Shown: positions 20,280 through 33,779, counted from the first letter of the stretch. The stretch: 64,000 bases of DNA from Ilex aquifolium (GCA_951799425.1 OX637407.1:23504981-23568980), one strand, 5' to 3'. Numbers and translations are program-made. The notes: generated from the letters alone by a model not told the origin.

Positions 20280-23279
20280 ATGACGGACGGTCGTATCCGA
20301 CCTGTTGTGGAAGCCATCCACTCTAGCCCTACTCAGGCTGTCCTGTTTCTCGCCGGCGGTGCCTCTCAGGTTTCTCTCTCTCTCTGCATACATGCATAAT
20401 TACAAGCACATGGGTTTGCATGCTTAATGATCAAATCACATGAACCAGGCGTTAGGGTGGTTGATGTCAGTACCAGGAGCTTCAAACACAGTCCTCGAAG
20501 TTGTGGTTCCCTATTCTAGAATGTCCATGATCCAAGTGTTCGGCAAGGTCCACTTCTTCATCAATTTTTTTCCCTTTTTTAAATTTTATTTTCACTACAA
20601 TCTATAACGTCAAATTTGTATTTAAAAATGTAAAATTCTTCCGAAGTATATGTTTTAGATGATTCTGTTCTTTGTGAAATTTATGGATGCTTGGAGGTGT
20701 ACGCTTGATTTTCTTAACAGGTTCCTACACAATTCGCTAGTCGGCAAACTGCCGAGGATTTGGCGTTGTTGGCTTACAATCGCGCTCTCAAGCTCTCAAG
20801 CCCAGGTTTTCCCAATGGAATCATCACTTGAATGTGCCATTTCACTTTTATTTTGGAATGCAACTTTAAGAATGTCTATACACTCGCACACAATCTCTTT
20901 CTTATATGTGTATATAGTGTTATAAAGATTCTGTATGTTTTTTGATTTATGTACTTGACCCGCTAGTGTTTTAGTGGTTAGTAATCCATTTCTTTCTTGA
21001 ATGGCGATGCATCTTGGAGTCACTAGCTGTAATGGGATCCTACCATGAGATACTCTAACTGAAAACAAAGTTACTAGGTATTTATATAACATGGAAATGT
21101 GACTACTTCCTTTATTTATTGATATTTCTTCTATTCCTCATTCTGATAGGTGCCCCAGTTCTAGGTGTTGGTTTTACTGGTTCTTTGGCTAGCACAAACC
21201 CAAAACTTGGGGACCACAGGTACTTTTATCATGCTTCTCTTCTAAGCCATTAAGTCATTTAAACGCTGCCACAGAATCTAAAATGAATTTCTCTTTATAG
21301 GTATAATTCTTTTCTTTTGTCATAAGAATTTGAGGTTTCCTTTAACATTAGTGAGTAGCCTTTTACCATATATGAGTTTTAGCTGTTGGATCATTTTCGC
21401 GTCCTTCAAACTCAAACATAGTATAACATCCATTTTATGGACATTCATTATCTGTTAAATGGAGTCATACATTCAGCAGACTTGAAAAGATCATGGGCTG
21501 ACTTTGAGAGAAAGGGCAAGGGAGATAGACCAGTTGGGTATGAATGTCAAAAAAGGATTCACGAAGTGGACAAAAGTGGCTAAATGACTTGGGCTTTGAT
21601 GAGGATTTTTTTTTGAGTCCTGTGCAGTTTGAATGAACTAATCTCAACTGATAAATGTTGTTTAGTTTCGCCTTGCAAGAGATAGATTGTATAATAGCTA
21701 AAAATATTGTTATGATTTCAGAAAACTTTCAACCGATTTGTTGCAATATATCTCAGTTATATATGCTTTGTTTTGTTTAATATACTTAAGTGTTGTCACA
21801 AGTGAACATTGGGGCTTACCAAACATAATTGCCTTTGGTAGCACCCACTTTGAAAGCGTCCTTATCCTCTCTGCCTTTGGGCGTTACATTGGAGTTCCAT
21901 TGCCTGTGACTTGGTAAAGTTAGTTCAGTCCTACTGGATCCTAGCTTAGTAAATGCAGGCTCTATTAGCATTAGTGACTCTTTTAAACACGATGACAAAC
22001 CTATTTCTACACTGAGGTTCTTCCGTTATAGCTGAAATTAACACACTTATTTTGGGGTATTTTAGTGACACTTGCCCTAGCTTCTAGCAATATGCTGATA
22101 TCCTTATTGAAGAGAACTCCTCCACCAATAGTTGTTAGCTCTTTAAGCTTAACATGGTTCTTGGTATTATTGGAATTACATAAGAGGTGTATTAGATCTT
22201 GCCTGGGTATATGCTTTGGTTAGGTGCACCATTGGAAATGGAAGGAAGGAAATTCTATATCTTGCTAAGGGCTTTTAGTGATAAGAACTTCTAATGTCAT
22301 TCTTTCCTTGCTCTTTCTAATTTGTCTAGAGGAATCCTCATCCTTTCTTGCATAGACTCATCGTTTCCTCTTCATTTTAAATATATCATTGTTCTTCGCT
22401 AAGATCAGTCAGAGTAAGTAAATTACCTAGTTTGTTACAGTCATATAACATTCAACATTTGGATGTCATTTTTTTGTTTGATATATTCCTGTCGTCTTTA
22501 TTGTATCCAGTGTCGGGGAACTCGTTGGGCCACTAACCTCCAATTGTGGTTAAACATGTTCTATGGAGGATTTGCCTGGTCATAATTGCTCTGGTTAGCG
22601 TGCAATCAATAAAAAACATATAGTAAAATGACTGCTTGAGTGGAAATAGAATTGTCATGGATTTGGTGGCACTTTGGAGTCTTTCTTCTCTTTGCTTAGA
22701 AGGTTCCTATGCCAAATTCTTGTTAAACTGGCAACTGTCTTTAGGTAGAAGGCTAAAGTTTGCATTTGGACACCTGGAACATGGTCACAGCCCATTACAT
22801 GACAGCATCAATGAGATATCCAGCAACAAGAAGAATGACAAGGACTGAATAGAGGAACTCTCTAACATTTGGCGATCTCCGATATGTCGATATCAATGGT
22901 GATTCATTATTTTGATTAGAGGTGTTCACCCTACCTTACGGGTAGGAATTATGATATTTTATCTTCCTACCCGATATTTTGTGGAAGAATTTTTCCTTAC
23001 CTTACCCTACTCAATCAAGTGTACTATTTCTACTCAAATTCCGTTCAAAACAATCGGGGTTGGAAGTCGGGTGAACACATATTTTTTAGTTATTAATTTT
23101 TGGATCATGTTAACAATTTAATTAAGTAACCTGCACCAATTAACTAACATAATAAACCAATAACACTAAAGAAAACGCAATAAATTCAATAATACATAAA
23201 CAATTACAATAAAACACAACAAGAAAGCCATAAACATCAATAAAATATTAGGGTTTCTAGATTTTGGCCATAAACATCA

Positions 23280-23339
<60 letters not shown>

Positions 23340-26300
23340 TTATGCTGGTAGGGTAGGGTAAGAATACGGAAATTTTGTAGGTATTCCGCATTCCTACCCG
23401 ATTTTTTGTGGAACACCAAAAGATCTTCAGTTGGCCTACCTGATTCTTTCGGGTAGCTAATCAATAGAGTTGGGTAGGGTGGGGTAAAGTTGGAATTTGC
23501 GGGTAATCGGAAATTTGAACACCCTTAGATGAAAAGGGGAAAACAAAATAGGGTTACATGTAAGCTTGTTTAGATTTGAAGAAAGAAATATTCGCCTATC
23601 GGAGAAAGAGCAAGATGCATTCTCCTACTAACGTGGTAGGTGTGCCATTGACTTGATCATTTATGAGGTTAAGTGTTCAGATGGGCAGCATCTGGAAACC
23701 TATTGCCAAGAGATGAGAAAGATACAGTTAATATATACCTAGTATTGTCTACATGTGGTGATAAATGCATCCTTATGGTTGAATGAATTTGTCATTTTTG
23801 GGGGTTTCATATCTACCTTTCTTGGTTTAAGGTTATGAGGCTGTTATTGTATAGTGAACAAGGTCCTCTGACTTTGTTTGTTTGTCTTTGATGTTTGGTG
23901 CCTTGCCTGCCACTGTACATAATTGACTTCTTTCTTTTTCACCATGATCTATCAATAAGAGAGGAATCCAAATCACAATATTTCACTTTCTTATTGATTT
24001 TTATTCGGATCGATCATGATTGTTATGCCTTTCTTTGGAGTTCCTTGTTGTGCAATCAAATTGTTTGTTTGACCCCCTTATTTAATCACGAGAAAACGAC
24101 AAAACAAGATTTTGGGCCTTAATAGAAGGGAACAGAGTGTTTACTTTACTCAATTGAGTATGGATACATTTTTCATTTTGTGTTTTTCCTTATTCCAAGT
24201 TGGATGCTAGTGTTCGGTACTTGCAAGGATATGATGCTGGAATTCATGACATGCTGCAAGTGCTTAATCTGCAGTGTCAGAGCATTGATTTTGAAATTCT
24301 AGTGATTGGAATTGCTTCCAGAGAGTCCCTCTCAATGAATCCATAATTATATGAATTTTTATAATCTCTATAAGTAAATAAATTTTAAATGTGTACGCAA
24401 ATAGTTTTTCCTTCTTTAGGAATTAGGATATCATTTAAATTTGGCGTTTTTGTTTAAATGAAATTACTTGCAGAAAGAACAAACATAGTAATATGGATCA
24501 GTGGTAGTGGGGCATTATTTTCTGTATTGGGAAGTGTGTTCGATCCTTGCTGCCTTATTCTCAAGGTTTTTAATTGTATGAATATGTTGGCTCCGCCAAA
24601 ATAAGATCCATTGAGTCTCAGTTGATAAGTGATGGCCCATGTGGCATTTTGCCACTTGCTGAAATGAAAGTTCTTTGTCAATTTGCGATTTGGCCAAATG
24701 AGCGTGAGCTTGACCAAATCTTTCCCTCAACTCGCCATTCTGTGAGATGAGAGTGCATCTGCCATCATATGTTGGCGGATTGAGGCACTTAGATCACGTT
24801 ATGGTTTGATTGATAGATAGTAGTTCTATGGTTCATGAATTTCATTTTCAAGTCTTAAGTTTAAATCCTCTTGCCCTTCTGCCTCCCGCCATCCCACCTT
24901 GCAGCCCTTCGGTCAAAATATTGGCTATTTTGTGTGATTAAAGTCACCTCTTCATGAATAGGTTTCACTTGTCAACAAGAACATCTGACAGGATTTGGAC
25001 ATCTACAGTTACTTTGTCAAAGGTATTAATTGATTTTCCCTTTTTGTCATTATATACATACATGTACTTGTGCTTTAGAATTTAGCTTTGGACCTGAAAT
25101 ATTGATGTACTCAAATATGTTCTTTGTGGACGACTTAGGGATTACGAACTCGAGAGCAAGAAGATAAGGTTGCAAGCCAGCTATTACTCAAGGTTTGTTG
25201 AAACCAATCTTATTTTACAGTGACGGGACCATTGATTTCATTCTTTCCAGTGCTTCATAGCAATACTTGTCTTTACATCTTAAAAGCTCGTGGAACATAA
25301 AAATATAGCTATAACGGTCGGAAGGTTTCCCTTTTTTGTGAGTTAGTGAAAAGACAGATTTTCCAAAATGTTAAAAGATTATGCCTTCAATTTTTTTGTA
25401 AAATGTTCCTTAATCTGAAGGGAAAGTTTACTGTATGCGGGACCGACTTTGTACAATTGAGGTAGGGTACTGGATTAAGATCTTTGCCATTATACCATTA
25501 TGAGCTATAATACATGGACTCTTCATTAAGTGTGGTTTACCAATCTAAGATGTGACAGGAAATATATCAGGTTCACTTGAAGTGCCCTTAGCTGTTTATA
25601 TAGTGCAGTACATTTTCAAAATAAGGGTTATACCAAATCTCGAGCATGCTACATAAGCCGTGTAGAATAGCTTAGAGTGTACAAGAAGACGTAGATGTAC
25701 TTCAGGCGTTATATCAATAACTTTACGGATTTGAGGTATGTATGCTGCTAGGAGATTCACAGAAATAAGAATTAAGAATTTTTGAAATATAGGTTTCACT
25801 TTGTGTGCTACACGGAGAAAGGCTTTCAAGATTGTGACTTCCAGTTAGTAGTCCAAGACACTCTTCGTGGTATCTGCATGTAGTAAAGGCAAAAAATGAG
25901 TACATCTTGATGTTGTATTTATCTACTACCAAATGATTTTTCAAAGGGGTAGGACACTTGAAAAGGCATACTTTTGAGAATTTATCTCCTTTCTCCACTT
26001 CTGAGCCTTAGGTCATTGTTGTCGAGGAAGAAGACTATGTGGCTAATTTGTACTGTATGAATCGATGTTTGCTGTGAAATTTGTTTTATCTTGTGATTAT
26101 ATTAAGCATTTCATGCATTATGAGTTGCAGTTATCCGTGATTCATTCCTTGGGAGGAATAATAAGATTTTGGGATTGAAAGTGTATGATGAGTTTTCTAA
26201 GAATTTGATTCAAGAAAGGCCATTCCTTTCTATATATCATTTATTTGCTTAATGTGATTTCTGGCAGATGTGCTTTGATATTGTTTATGCTGCTGTGTGT

Positions 26301-29300
26301 TTCTTCTAAGCTGGACAATTAGGTGACTAAATTATGGTACAATTCCGGAGTTACCTGTTTAACCCATGATGAGTGATAATTACGAAAATGATTGAGACCT
26401 GCAAGGAATTGGCATTTCAGTGCAATTAGGTGAATGCTCTGTTGCTGATTATATTGAGATAAACCATAAATTTCTAGCCACCACTGGTAATTGACAGTTA
26501 GTTAATATTACAGTCAACGATAGCCACCCACCTTGCAATTGCGAGGGCATTGATGATTGGCGTCACTTCTGCCAGACACATAGGCCATAGCAGAATAGTT
26601 CACAACCCAAGCATGGAAGTTAATGACTATTAACATCTGTGGTGCTGAATTGAAACCTTTAGACCAATATTGTAGATACTCTCAAGTCTCAAGAGCTTGA
26701 AAACTTTGACAATTTTTATATATTTGCAAACCTGTACGTACCTTGGTCAGAGAGAAAATAGGGGTTGCACCCGGTGGGGGGGGGAAGATACTTTGTTTTC
26801 TGTGAAACTTAAATCTGTAAAGGTGATCTCCCTTTCAGGTGTGTCACAAATATGCATTGGGCTAAAATCTAAGTTTTTTTTGGGGGTGGGGGTGGGGGTG
26901 GGGGTGTTTTTGATGGCTGTAACCTGAAGTATAACGTGTTCACTATGCTATGGTTTAAGTCCTTCAGGTTTTATGATTTCTTATAAAGTCTCTTTTATGT
27001 TTCCTTTGCACTGACACCTTTTTATTGACAATGATGATTTGGTTGCAGGCAATGGTAAATGCTTGCAAGGTCCCTTCAACATTTGATTCAGAGTTGACTG
27101 AATCTGAAGTTCCTGAAGAACAAGAAAAGCAATTTGATGAAAATCAAGAACTAGAACAACTGATAAGTGGGCAAATATGCTTTAAGTTCTATCCATTCTC
27201 AAGCGGTATGGCATTACTCTGGGTGTGATGACACATGCTTTCATTTTTTTCATTCTTCAATGGGAAGGGATTGTTTTGCAGGGACACATATGTCAAATAT
27301 GAAAAGGAAGATAATATTATCCGGTTCTTTTAATCCCTTACACGATGGTCACCTAAAGCTCTTGGAAGTAGCCACTAGGTAAATAAATCTATTGTTGATA
27401 ACACTGATGATTGTGAAATTTGACTTTTGCTCGAGTAATCTGATAACTTCCATTTGTGATCTTGCTATGGGGATATTAGGTTTGTAGCCTCTCTTGCAAG
27501 ATTATTGTAGCTTTTTGCTATTTTCTTTTTGAATCATGCATAATATGGTGTGATGCTGGAATCGAAGTGTGAGTTGTTTTGGCCTCATTTGTCCAGACGA
27601 TTTTCCTTTCTAGCACCTCAACTGACCTTAGGAAGCGTTGTTTCTCAACCATTAGAAGAAATTTTTAGGCCGAAAAGGGAACTGTTATGATTTAAAATAT
27701 ATCCTAAAGTTCGAAGAATATATTTCATGAATTTGAGAAAAGAAGTTTCAATTTAGTGAAGGGGAAAAAGGAAAATGGTATACAACCCAAATGAAACCTA
27801 AAAATTGTAACCCAAATGCATATCATCCCTTGAATGAGTGAGTTCCACTGAAAAAGTTGATGGGACCCACTCATCTTAGGAATGATATGCATTTCAGTTT
27901 CAACTTTTTGGGTTCTATTTGGGTTGTGTAGCATTACTCGTGGAAAAAATTGTCTAGAAGTTTCTAGGTTAAGAATTCTGCAGGTCCTATATCTGTAGAT
28001 GACTATATTGTGGCAGATCGAAACTAAAGATACATAACCACCTTTGAGATGTAGAGTATGAGAAGGGTTATGGAGTTCATTTTAGGAAAGAAATAATTTT
28101 TTTCGGTAAATTAGGAAAGAAATATTGGAAGAACACAGATATGTGAGAGAACTGAACAAACTATCCCTAGAAAATACAAATATTCACAAGCTTGAGCATA
28201 GATATCTATCAAAACAAGCTTGTTAAATTGCCAATGATTTGGGCTGTGCTCAAAGCCTTAGAAAAGCATCATCTAATTGATTTTCATCATGTCACTTGAC
28301 ATATGGAGTGCATACATGTGACCCTCCCCAAAGCCTGCAGTGGCGGGAGCACTGCGCCGCCCTTTGTCCTTACAAAAGAGAGGATTCATTGCACTGTATG
28401 CAACAGCTCAGCTGTTAGAAACATTGTCATCAGCTTATTAGTCGGAATCCCCATATCACTCGACAGGTCTAAGCACTGGATCTTTGCTAGGAGCTCTTGT
28501 TAGATACCTCAGATAGTAACTCAACCACCCGATGTGTTGCCATGCAGCCATGGACCTTTCATTAGCTAAAACCAATAGCAAATGTAATATCATGTGTTGG
28601 AGTTATGAAAATACATTTCCAAATCTTCTCTAACTTGGAGATGAGTAAGCAACTGACATGCGTCATCGTCAAACTCCACGGTGGGATCTGTTGGAGTATC
28701 AAGAGGTTTGGTTAACATGTGCCTTTTTCACTTTCAAAAAGGTGTGTAATGTACTTCCCTGGAGCAACAGACCCAAGAGGTTACTATATATAACCTCTTT
28801 CTGAAGATCAACATGATGGAATGCATTTTTGTGTCAAGCTGGAAAAAAGGTGACTTTTGTAAGAACAATAGATAACACAATTGGAGAAAAATAATACTGG
28901 CCATGGTAGAGAATGTTTCAGAACAATCTATTTTAAAAGTTAAGAGCATATCCTTTCCGGAACTAGTTGGTCTTTTAACCCTTCAATAAACCAGTTAGGA
29001 AGATGCTCCACACCACAGATCTGTCTGCACCCTATAATTGTTTACCTGAAGGTAAAAATGTGAGAGCGTAATTGTGATTTCATCTGAACCTAATGTTTTC
29101 TCATTCAAAACATTTTTTCTGATAAGAGCATGACAAGCCTGACATGCACAATGAATAGAAATTGAGAAACAGGGAACCTTTCCAAAGTCAATAGGAAGAT
29201 CCTCAGAAGGAACACTAAATGATGAGATTGGATTCTCACATGACAAAGACAGTGGATGAGGTACCTTAGCAGTCCGACCACTATTCACTCTGGGCCTCTT

Positions 29301-30514
29301 CATTATATTTGCAAGGGCCTAGGCACAGGAGGCATCAGTAGGGGTTGAGACATTTATGCAAACTCATGAGAAATTGGCAAGGGTACAGGGGAAGATTTCA
29401 TTAGTACTTCACGGTCTAAGGTATGAGGAATAACGAAAAGAAGGAAACAACATGCATTAACAAATTGACCCCTGCAGAAATTGCTGAAGCTATGGTTTAT
29501 GAGATGAAAGATGGGTGTCGAGATTCTATATTTCAGGGTGTTCATGTTACCTTTGCCACTGAGAATGCATATATTCTTCTTGTTGATTTTTTTTTTAATT
29601 TTTGTGCAGCTTCTGTGGTGATGGGTATCCATGCTTTGAGTTATCAGCTGTAAATGCAGACAAACCACCATTGACAGTAGATCAAATCAAAGACCGTGTT
29701 AAGCAATTTGAAAACGTTGGTGAGCCTTAATCATCTGTTTTCTTTTCAGACTTCCGAATTTATTTATGTGTCCTTGTGATGTCTTCAACATTTTTTAACC
29801 ATTTGGTATCATATAAGTTTTCATATTACTGCATAAAGGTGGAGGGGCTATGCAATTTAAATGATGAGATTAGGCTGGGGAGTTGGCTTTATAGGTTGGA
29901 GTCAAGTGAATTTCTCTGTACAGAGAATTGCAGAATATCTATCTCGTCTTGGTTGATTCATACGCATATATAACCTAGAGGAATAGACTTCCGGCAATTA
30001 TTCTCATTTCAAAAATATGATGGTGATGTGGGAATGGAGATCACTATTCACTGGTTAGAGGCTTCAACTGATGCACAATGGCCTGAGAGCTTCAGCTTCA
30101 ATTTATGGGAATTCCTTGCTAGTATCTCAAAGTCGATTATGTAGATGTGGTGCTCATTATTCCCTTATTTTTAGTTCCAGAAAGTCAATTTTTGAAAAGT
30201 TCCTGCTAGTTTTTAGTTTTCTTTTCATGTCGTGGTTGTAGATTTGCTTATATTATTTTGTAGGTAAAACTCTGTATATTGAACTGCTCCAAGGTCATTT
30301 TATGATTCTAAATAAACTTAGCTTTTAATGACTTCAATTTGAAATGCAGGAAAGACAATAATTATATCCAATCAGCCTTACTTCTATAAGAAATCAGAGC
30401 TTTTTCCTGGAAGTGCTTTTGTTATTGGTGTAGATACAGCAGTGAGGCTTGTGAATGTAAGTAATATCTAATTTCTCCAAAAGATTTGCTTGAACTTTTC
30501 TAGAGTTTCGTTTG

Positions 30515-30554
<40 letters not shown>

Positions 30555-31276
30555 TCGAAGCTTGCACTCTGTCATTGCAATTGCCAGCGTTATTGGTGCA
30601 TATACAAAGGTGAGGTTTGTCTGTGGGCATGTGCACGTGTACGTGTGTTAATGTGTGGGATGATTTAAGATGGTTTTCTTTGCCAGATTCGCAATGTTTT
30701 GAGCATCTTTCTTATGTTTGTGTTGGACTATCACTGTTGAACGAATGCTTTTGGATAATTTCGTTTATTGGCTTATTTCCTTTGCTTACGCAAGCCAAAC
30801 CGCTTTCCTTTCCCCGACACTTCAGTCATAGTGCAGATAGTAGACCAACATTACTTTGATAGCATAATGGAATAGACTTAAGCTCTAAATAGAAACCTTC
30901 CATATTATTTTGTTGATATTATAACAAGTTTTTTGCTTTCCAGCCAAAATACTATGATGGGGATCATGGCAAGATGTTGGAGATACTTACCGGATGCAAA
31001 AGAACAGGGTCCATTTTCCTTGTGGCCGGGCGAAGTATCGATGGGGTTTTCAAGGTTTGGCCACATACTAAAGTATTTTTTTTCTTCAGAAATTCGTTTT
31101 CTCGTTCATCGTCAATCTTTGCAGAAATTCAGCAATGTGATTATATGATTCTACCATAGGTTCTTGAAGACTTTGACATTCCAGAGGAGCTGAAAGACAT
31201 GTTTGTCTCAATACCAGCAGAGAAGTTCCGCATGGATATATCATCAACTGAAATTCGGAAAAGTCGAGGTTTGTAA
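20280..31276 (+). CDS. CinA-like plus cytidylyltransferase-like (nucleotidylyltransferase) protein, 12 exons
   Basis: Exons, all with GT-AG borders and consistent phase: 20280-20369, 20449-20547, 20721-20805, 21150-21219, 24962-25022, 25139-25192, 27049-27205, 27282-27378, 29610-29719, 30350-30456, 30944-31054 and 31160-31276. They sum to 1158 nt and 385 aa. The N-terminal half (about 1-155, with [11 protein letters not shown] and VGFTGSLAS) resembles the CinA/nicotinamide-nucleotide amidase fold. The C-terminal half has the nucleotidylyltransferase signature [10 protein letters not shown] (220-229, the HxGH site) and ISSTEIR (374-380), which bind the nucleotide triphosphate. Family knowledge: this is the At2g01220-type plant protein. 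The nearest enzymes are NMN/phosphopantetheine adenylyltransferases, so a role in NAD-related metabolism is plausible but inferred. It has no obvious transit peptide. Introns 4, 6 and 8 are 3.7, 1.9 and 2.2 kb and contain transposon debris. Exon placement rests on reading frame, splice signals and similarity recalled from the Arabidopsis protein. Confidence 0.92.
22919..23525. mobile_element. TIR repeat in intron 4
   Basis: GAGGTGTTCACCCTACC at the left pairs with TGAACACCC at the right. Both arms contain 'gggtagggtagg' and 'cctacccgatattttgtgga' type words in opposite orientation. Ends of the form AGGGTGTTCA are common in plant hAT-like MITEs. The target duplication is not clear. Confidence 0.6.
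23279..23338. repeat. (TA)n(CA)n microsatellite in intron 4
   Basis: About 13 TA units followed by 16 or more CA units, within the TIR repeat above. Confidence 0.95.
27768..27945. mobile_element. Foldback MITE in intron 8
   Basis: The left arm 'atggtatacaacccaaatgaa' and 'aacccaaatgcatatcat' pairs with the right arm 'atgatatgcatttcagtt' and 'tatttgggttgtgtagcatt'. Together they form one long imperfect hairpin of about 175 bp. Confidence 0.65.
28150..29300 (-). pseudogene. Decayed Ty1/copia reverse transcriptase fragment in intron 8
   Basis: On the minus strand, in shifting frames, there are recognisable pieces in the copia order: EDLPIDFGK near 29180 (copia DLPIA.RKG), a [22 protein letters not shown] block near 29000 (copia C.W.YTVK..IERLKARLVAKG), FFQLDTK then a frameshift to [11 protein letters not shown] near 28820 (copia QLDVKNAFLHGDL.EEVYM). 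Several stops and frameshifts separate them, so it is inactive. No LTR was found beside it. It is antisense to the host gene. Confidence 0.6.
30519..30553. repeat. (TA)n microsatellite in intron 10
   Basis: About 17 TA units, 60 bp after the donor of intron 10. Confidence 0.95.
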
Positions 31277-31486
31277 AACTTAACATAGTTTACAACATCA
31301 TAAAAACACGATGATCCATAGTTATCATGTATTTACAGATTTTGAAATATAAAACCCAGAAAAAAATACGAAGAAATGTATTACTGCCAATATTCTATGT
31401 ATATACTGCACAAAATTTGAGACACTCTTTCGAGGAATTCGAATTATTCCAACATTACTTTTTTGTGATTTTGATATCCTCAATTA

Positions 31487-31815
31487 GAGTATCTCTAACC
31501 CTGATTTAAATTTAGACTCAAATTTAAATTTTAGTAAAAAGCTTAAAAAATTGCTCTAACCTTTGACTCAAACTTATATCAAATCAAGGAAAACTCGTTT
31601 TTTTTTACTCAAATCAAAGGAGATTCAAATCTTTACCTAAATCTTTAATGATGAGATTTCACATTCTTTTAAAGATCCAATAGTTCTCTTTTAAATTTGA
31701 GTTTGTTCTCATTTAAATTTGAAATTTTTTTTCTTTAAATTTGAGTTTGTTCATTAGGGTCATGTTTATCAAATCAAATTTTTTACTCAAATTTGAGTCA
31801 TGGTTGAAAATGCTC
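31487..31815. mobile_element. 329-bp Tourist-like (PIF/Harbinger) MITE
   Basis: Flanked by TTA on both sides (31484-31486 and 31816-31818), the target duplication of PIF/Harbinger elements. The ends GAGTATCTCTAACC and GAGCATTTTCAACC (read inward) form the TIR. Inside are repeated 'actcaaatttaaattt' words. It sits 210 bp after the stop codon of the nucleotidylyltransferase gene. Confidence 0.8.
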
Positions 31816-31821
31816 TTAGGC

Positions 31822-33125
31822 GAGCTTTTTGGGCTCGGCTCGCATTCAACTCATATAGGACTCGATTCGGATTCGACTCGTATAAGACTCGACTCGTAAT
31901 TTTTTAAGCTCGTTTAGAAAAATGAACATAAAAAGTTTGGTTCGTTCAATTCGTTTATATGTAAAATAATCGAGCTATTCGGATTAGGCTCATGTTTGGT
32001 TCATTTTAGGCTCGACTCATTTCTTAAACGAGTTGAGTTATTCGGGCTCGATTCGGATTCAACTCATATAAGACTTGACTCGAGCTCGACTCGGGTTATA
32101 AATGAGTCAGTGAACAATTTTTTAAACTCGTTTAGAAAAATGAATATAAAATACTTGGTTCGAACTCTTAAAGTTCAGAATAGGACCGGCCGGTTGAATT
32201 GTGAACCGGGGCCTAGACCGGTCCAATTCTTGAGTTGAACCGCATAGGCATGGGAACTGTTTTCAACTGTTAAACCGACCGATTTTTTATGAAAATCGGT
32301 GAACCAGACAGGTTCTAAAGCCGGACGATTTGGTCTCACTCTCTTGACTCTCTACTTCAGCCTTCAAAGTTCAAGCCTTTTTTCTCAGGCGACGAACAGA
32401 CAGCAGTTCAAGCCTTCCAACGCCGACGAGATCCAGGCGAGGCGACATCAGAAATCTTGTAACGAGTTCCTTCCTTCTCCAGACACGACATCTTCCATCT
32501 CTCTTTGTGAAGTCCTCTCTCTCTCTCTCTCTGATGCACTCGTCTGCGATGTGACTGTTAATCATGAAATGTGAGTAAGACAAATGGTCCTTTCACACTC
32601 TTCAAAGGAAAGCTCTCTGCTTTCTATCCCACTAGCTGTCATTGATTGTCCTTTAGTACTCTCTCTTTCTCTCTCACACACACACACTCTTATTTTTAAT
32701 TGAGTCCAAAGATATTTCTTCTTTCATTATTTTCATATTTTTCTTTTTGTTCGTTGCTTTACTTTATTTGTGAAATGTCTAGTTATGAATTGATTTGTAC
32801 TGTGATAATAGTAATCTTTTTGTTTATGTTCTTTGTTCTTTGGATTTTATGAACATATTATTTTTTTAGCTAAATTATTATGTTTTATAATTTTTTTATT
32901 TTTTTATTATACGACTGGTCCAACCAGTTGACCTAACAGTTGAACCAGTAAACCATTGATCCGGTCCCTCTGTCGGTTTGATGTCCGGTCTAGTTCTGAT
33001 AATTATGTGTAAAATAATCGAGCTACTTGGGCTAGACTCATTTTGGGTTCGACTCATTTTTCAAACTAGCCGAACTTGAATAATTGTTTAAACGAGTTCA
33101 CAAAGTTCGACTCGATTAACAATAC
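31822..33125. repeat. 'gactcgactcg' repeat with an element nested in it
   Basis: 31822-32172 and 33001-33125 share repeated phrases such as 'gattcggattcgactcgtataagactcgactcg' and 'gtaaaataatcgagcta'. They form one interrupted unit, itself internally duplicated (31840 and 32045). The interruption is the element at 32174-33000. Confidence 0.6.
32174..33000. mobile_element. TIR element with 'accggtt' ends
   Basis: The left TTCAGAATAGGACCGG and the right ATCAGAACTAGACCGG (read inward) form TIRs. Inside them are 'ggttgaattgtgaaccgg' and 'actggtccaaccagttga' blocks. The middle 32330-32590 is GC-richer with a (CT)n run and could be a captured gene piece, but no conserved protein is seen. About 827 bp. 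No clear target duplication. Confidence 0.6.
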
Positions 33126-33779
33126 TATCCTCAATATACCTAAAACTAAAAAGATGTGTTTACTTTAGATATTAGGAAGGAGAAATTGAAAAAAATAATA
33201 TTAGGCCCACCTTATTTCTCTTATATCCATGTTTGAATATATATTTTGGGCCCGTTATTATCACCTAGAAATATACCGGTTTGGATGAATAGTGTATTTA
33301 ATACCATCTACAGCTTCTTAAATAAATCCTCTTTTTTGTGGGTTTAAATAATCTGGTTAGGTCTAATCAAAATAATAATAATAAAAATAATCTGGTTAGG
33401 ATGTATTTAGGCAAAAAATATTTTTATCCTTAAGAATCTCTAGAATATAAATATCACTCTTTATCATGATTATTTAGTGTTCTTTATATCATTTAGGATA
33501 TAAAGAACATTAATTGTTTATACCATAATTCAATACTCCATTCAAACAAAATATTAGATGGGATAAATGTGGGTTTACTACTTCTTAATACTTGAACCAA
33601 ACATGAGATGATGAAGCATTATCACTATAATTAGTCTAAGGACCTGATAGATAGATATGAAATGCGATTGGTCCAATCCGATCTTTCTTAATGCTAAACC
33701 AAACACACCTCAATTGTATAACTTTTAACTCGGGAAGGTTACCGCATATATTTCATGGGTTATGAACCAAATCTTAGTT
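33126..33779. other. AT-rich intergenic region, no gene seen
   Basis: Short duplicated phrases ('aataatctggttagg' twice near 33346 and 33388) and no coding frame of note. Confidence 0.5.

Noticed and set aside
28995..29303. 102-codon minus-strand frame as a host gene in intron 8
   Set aside because: Its readable parts match the linker region before copia reverse transcriptase, and it continues into frame-broken RT sequence, so it is retroelement debris.
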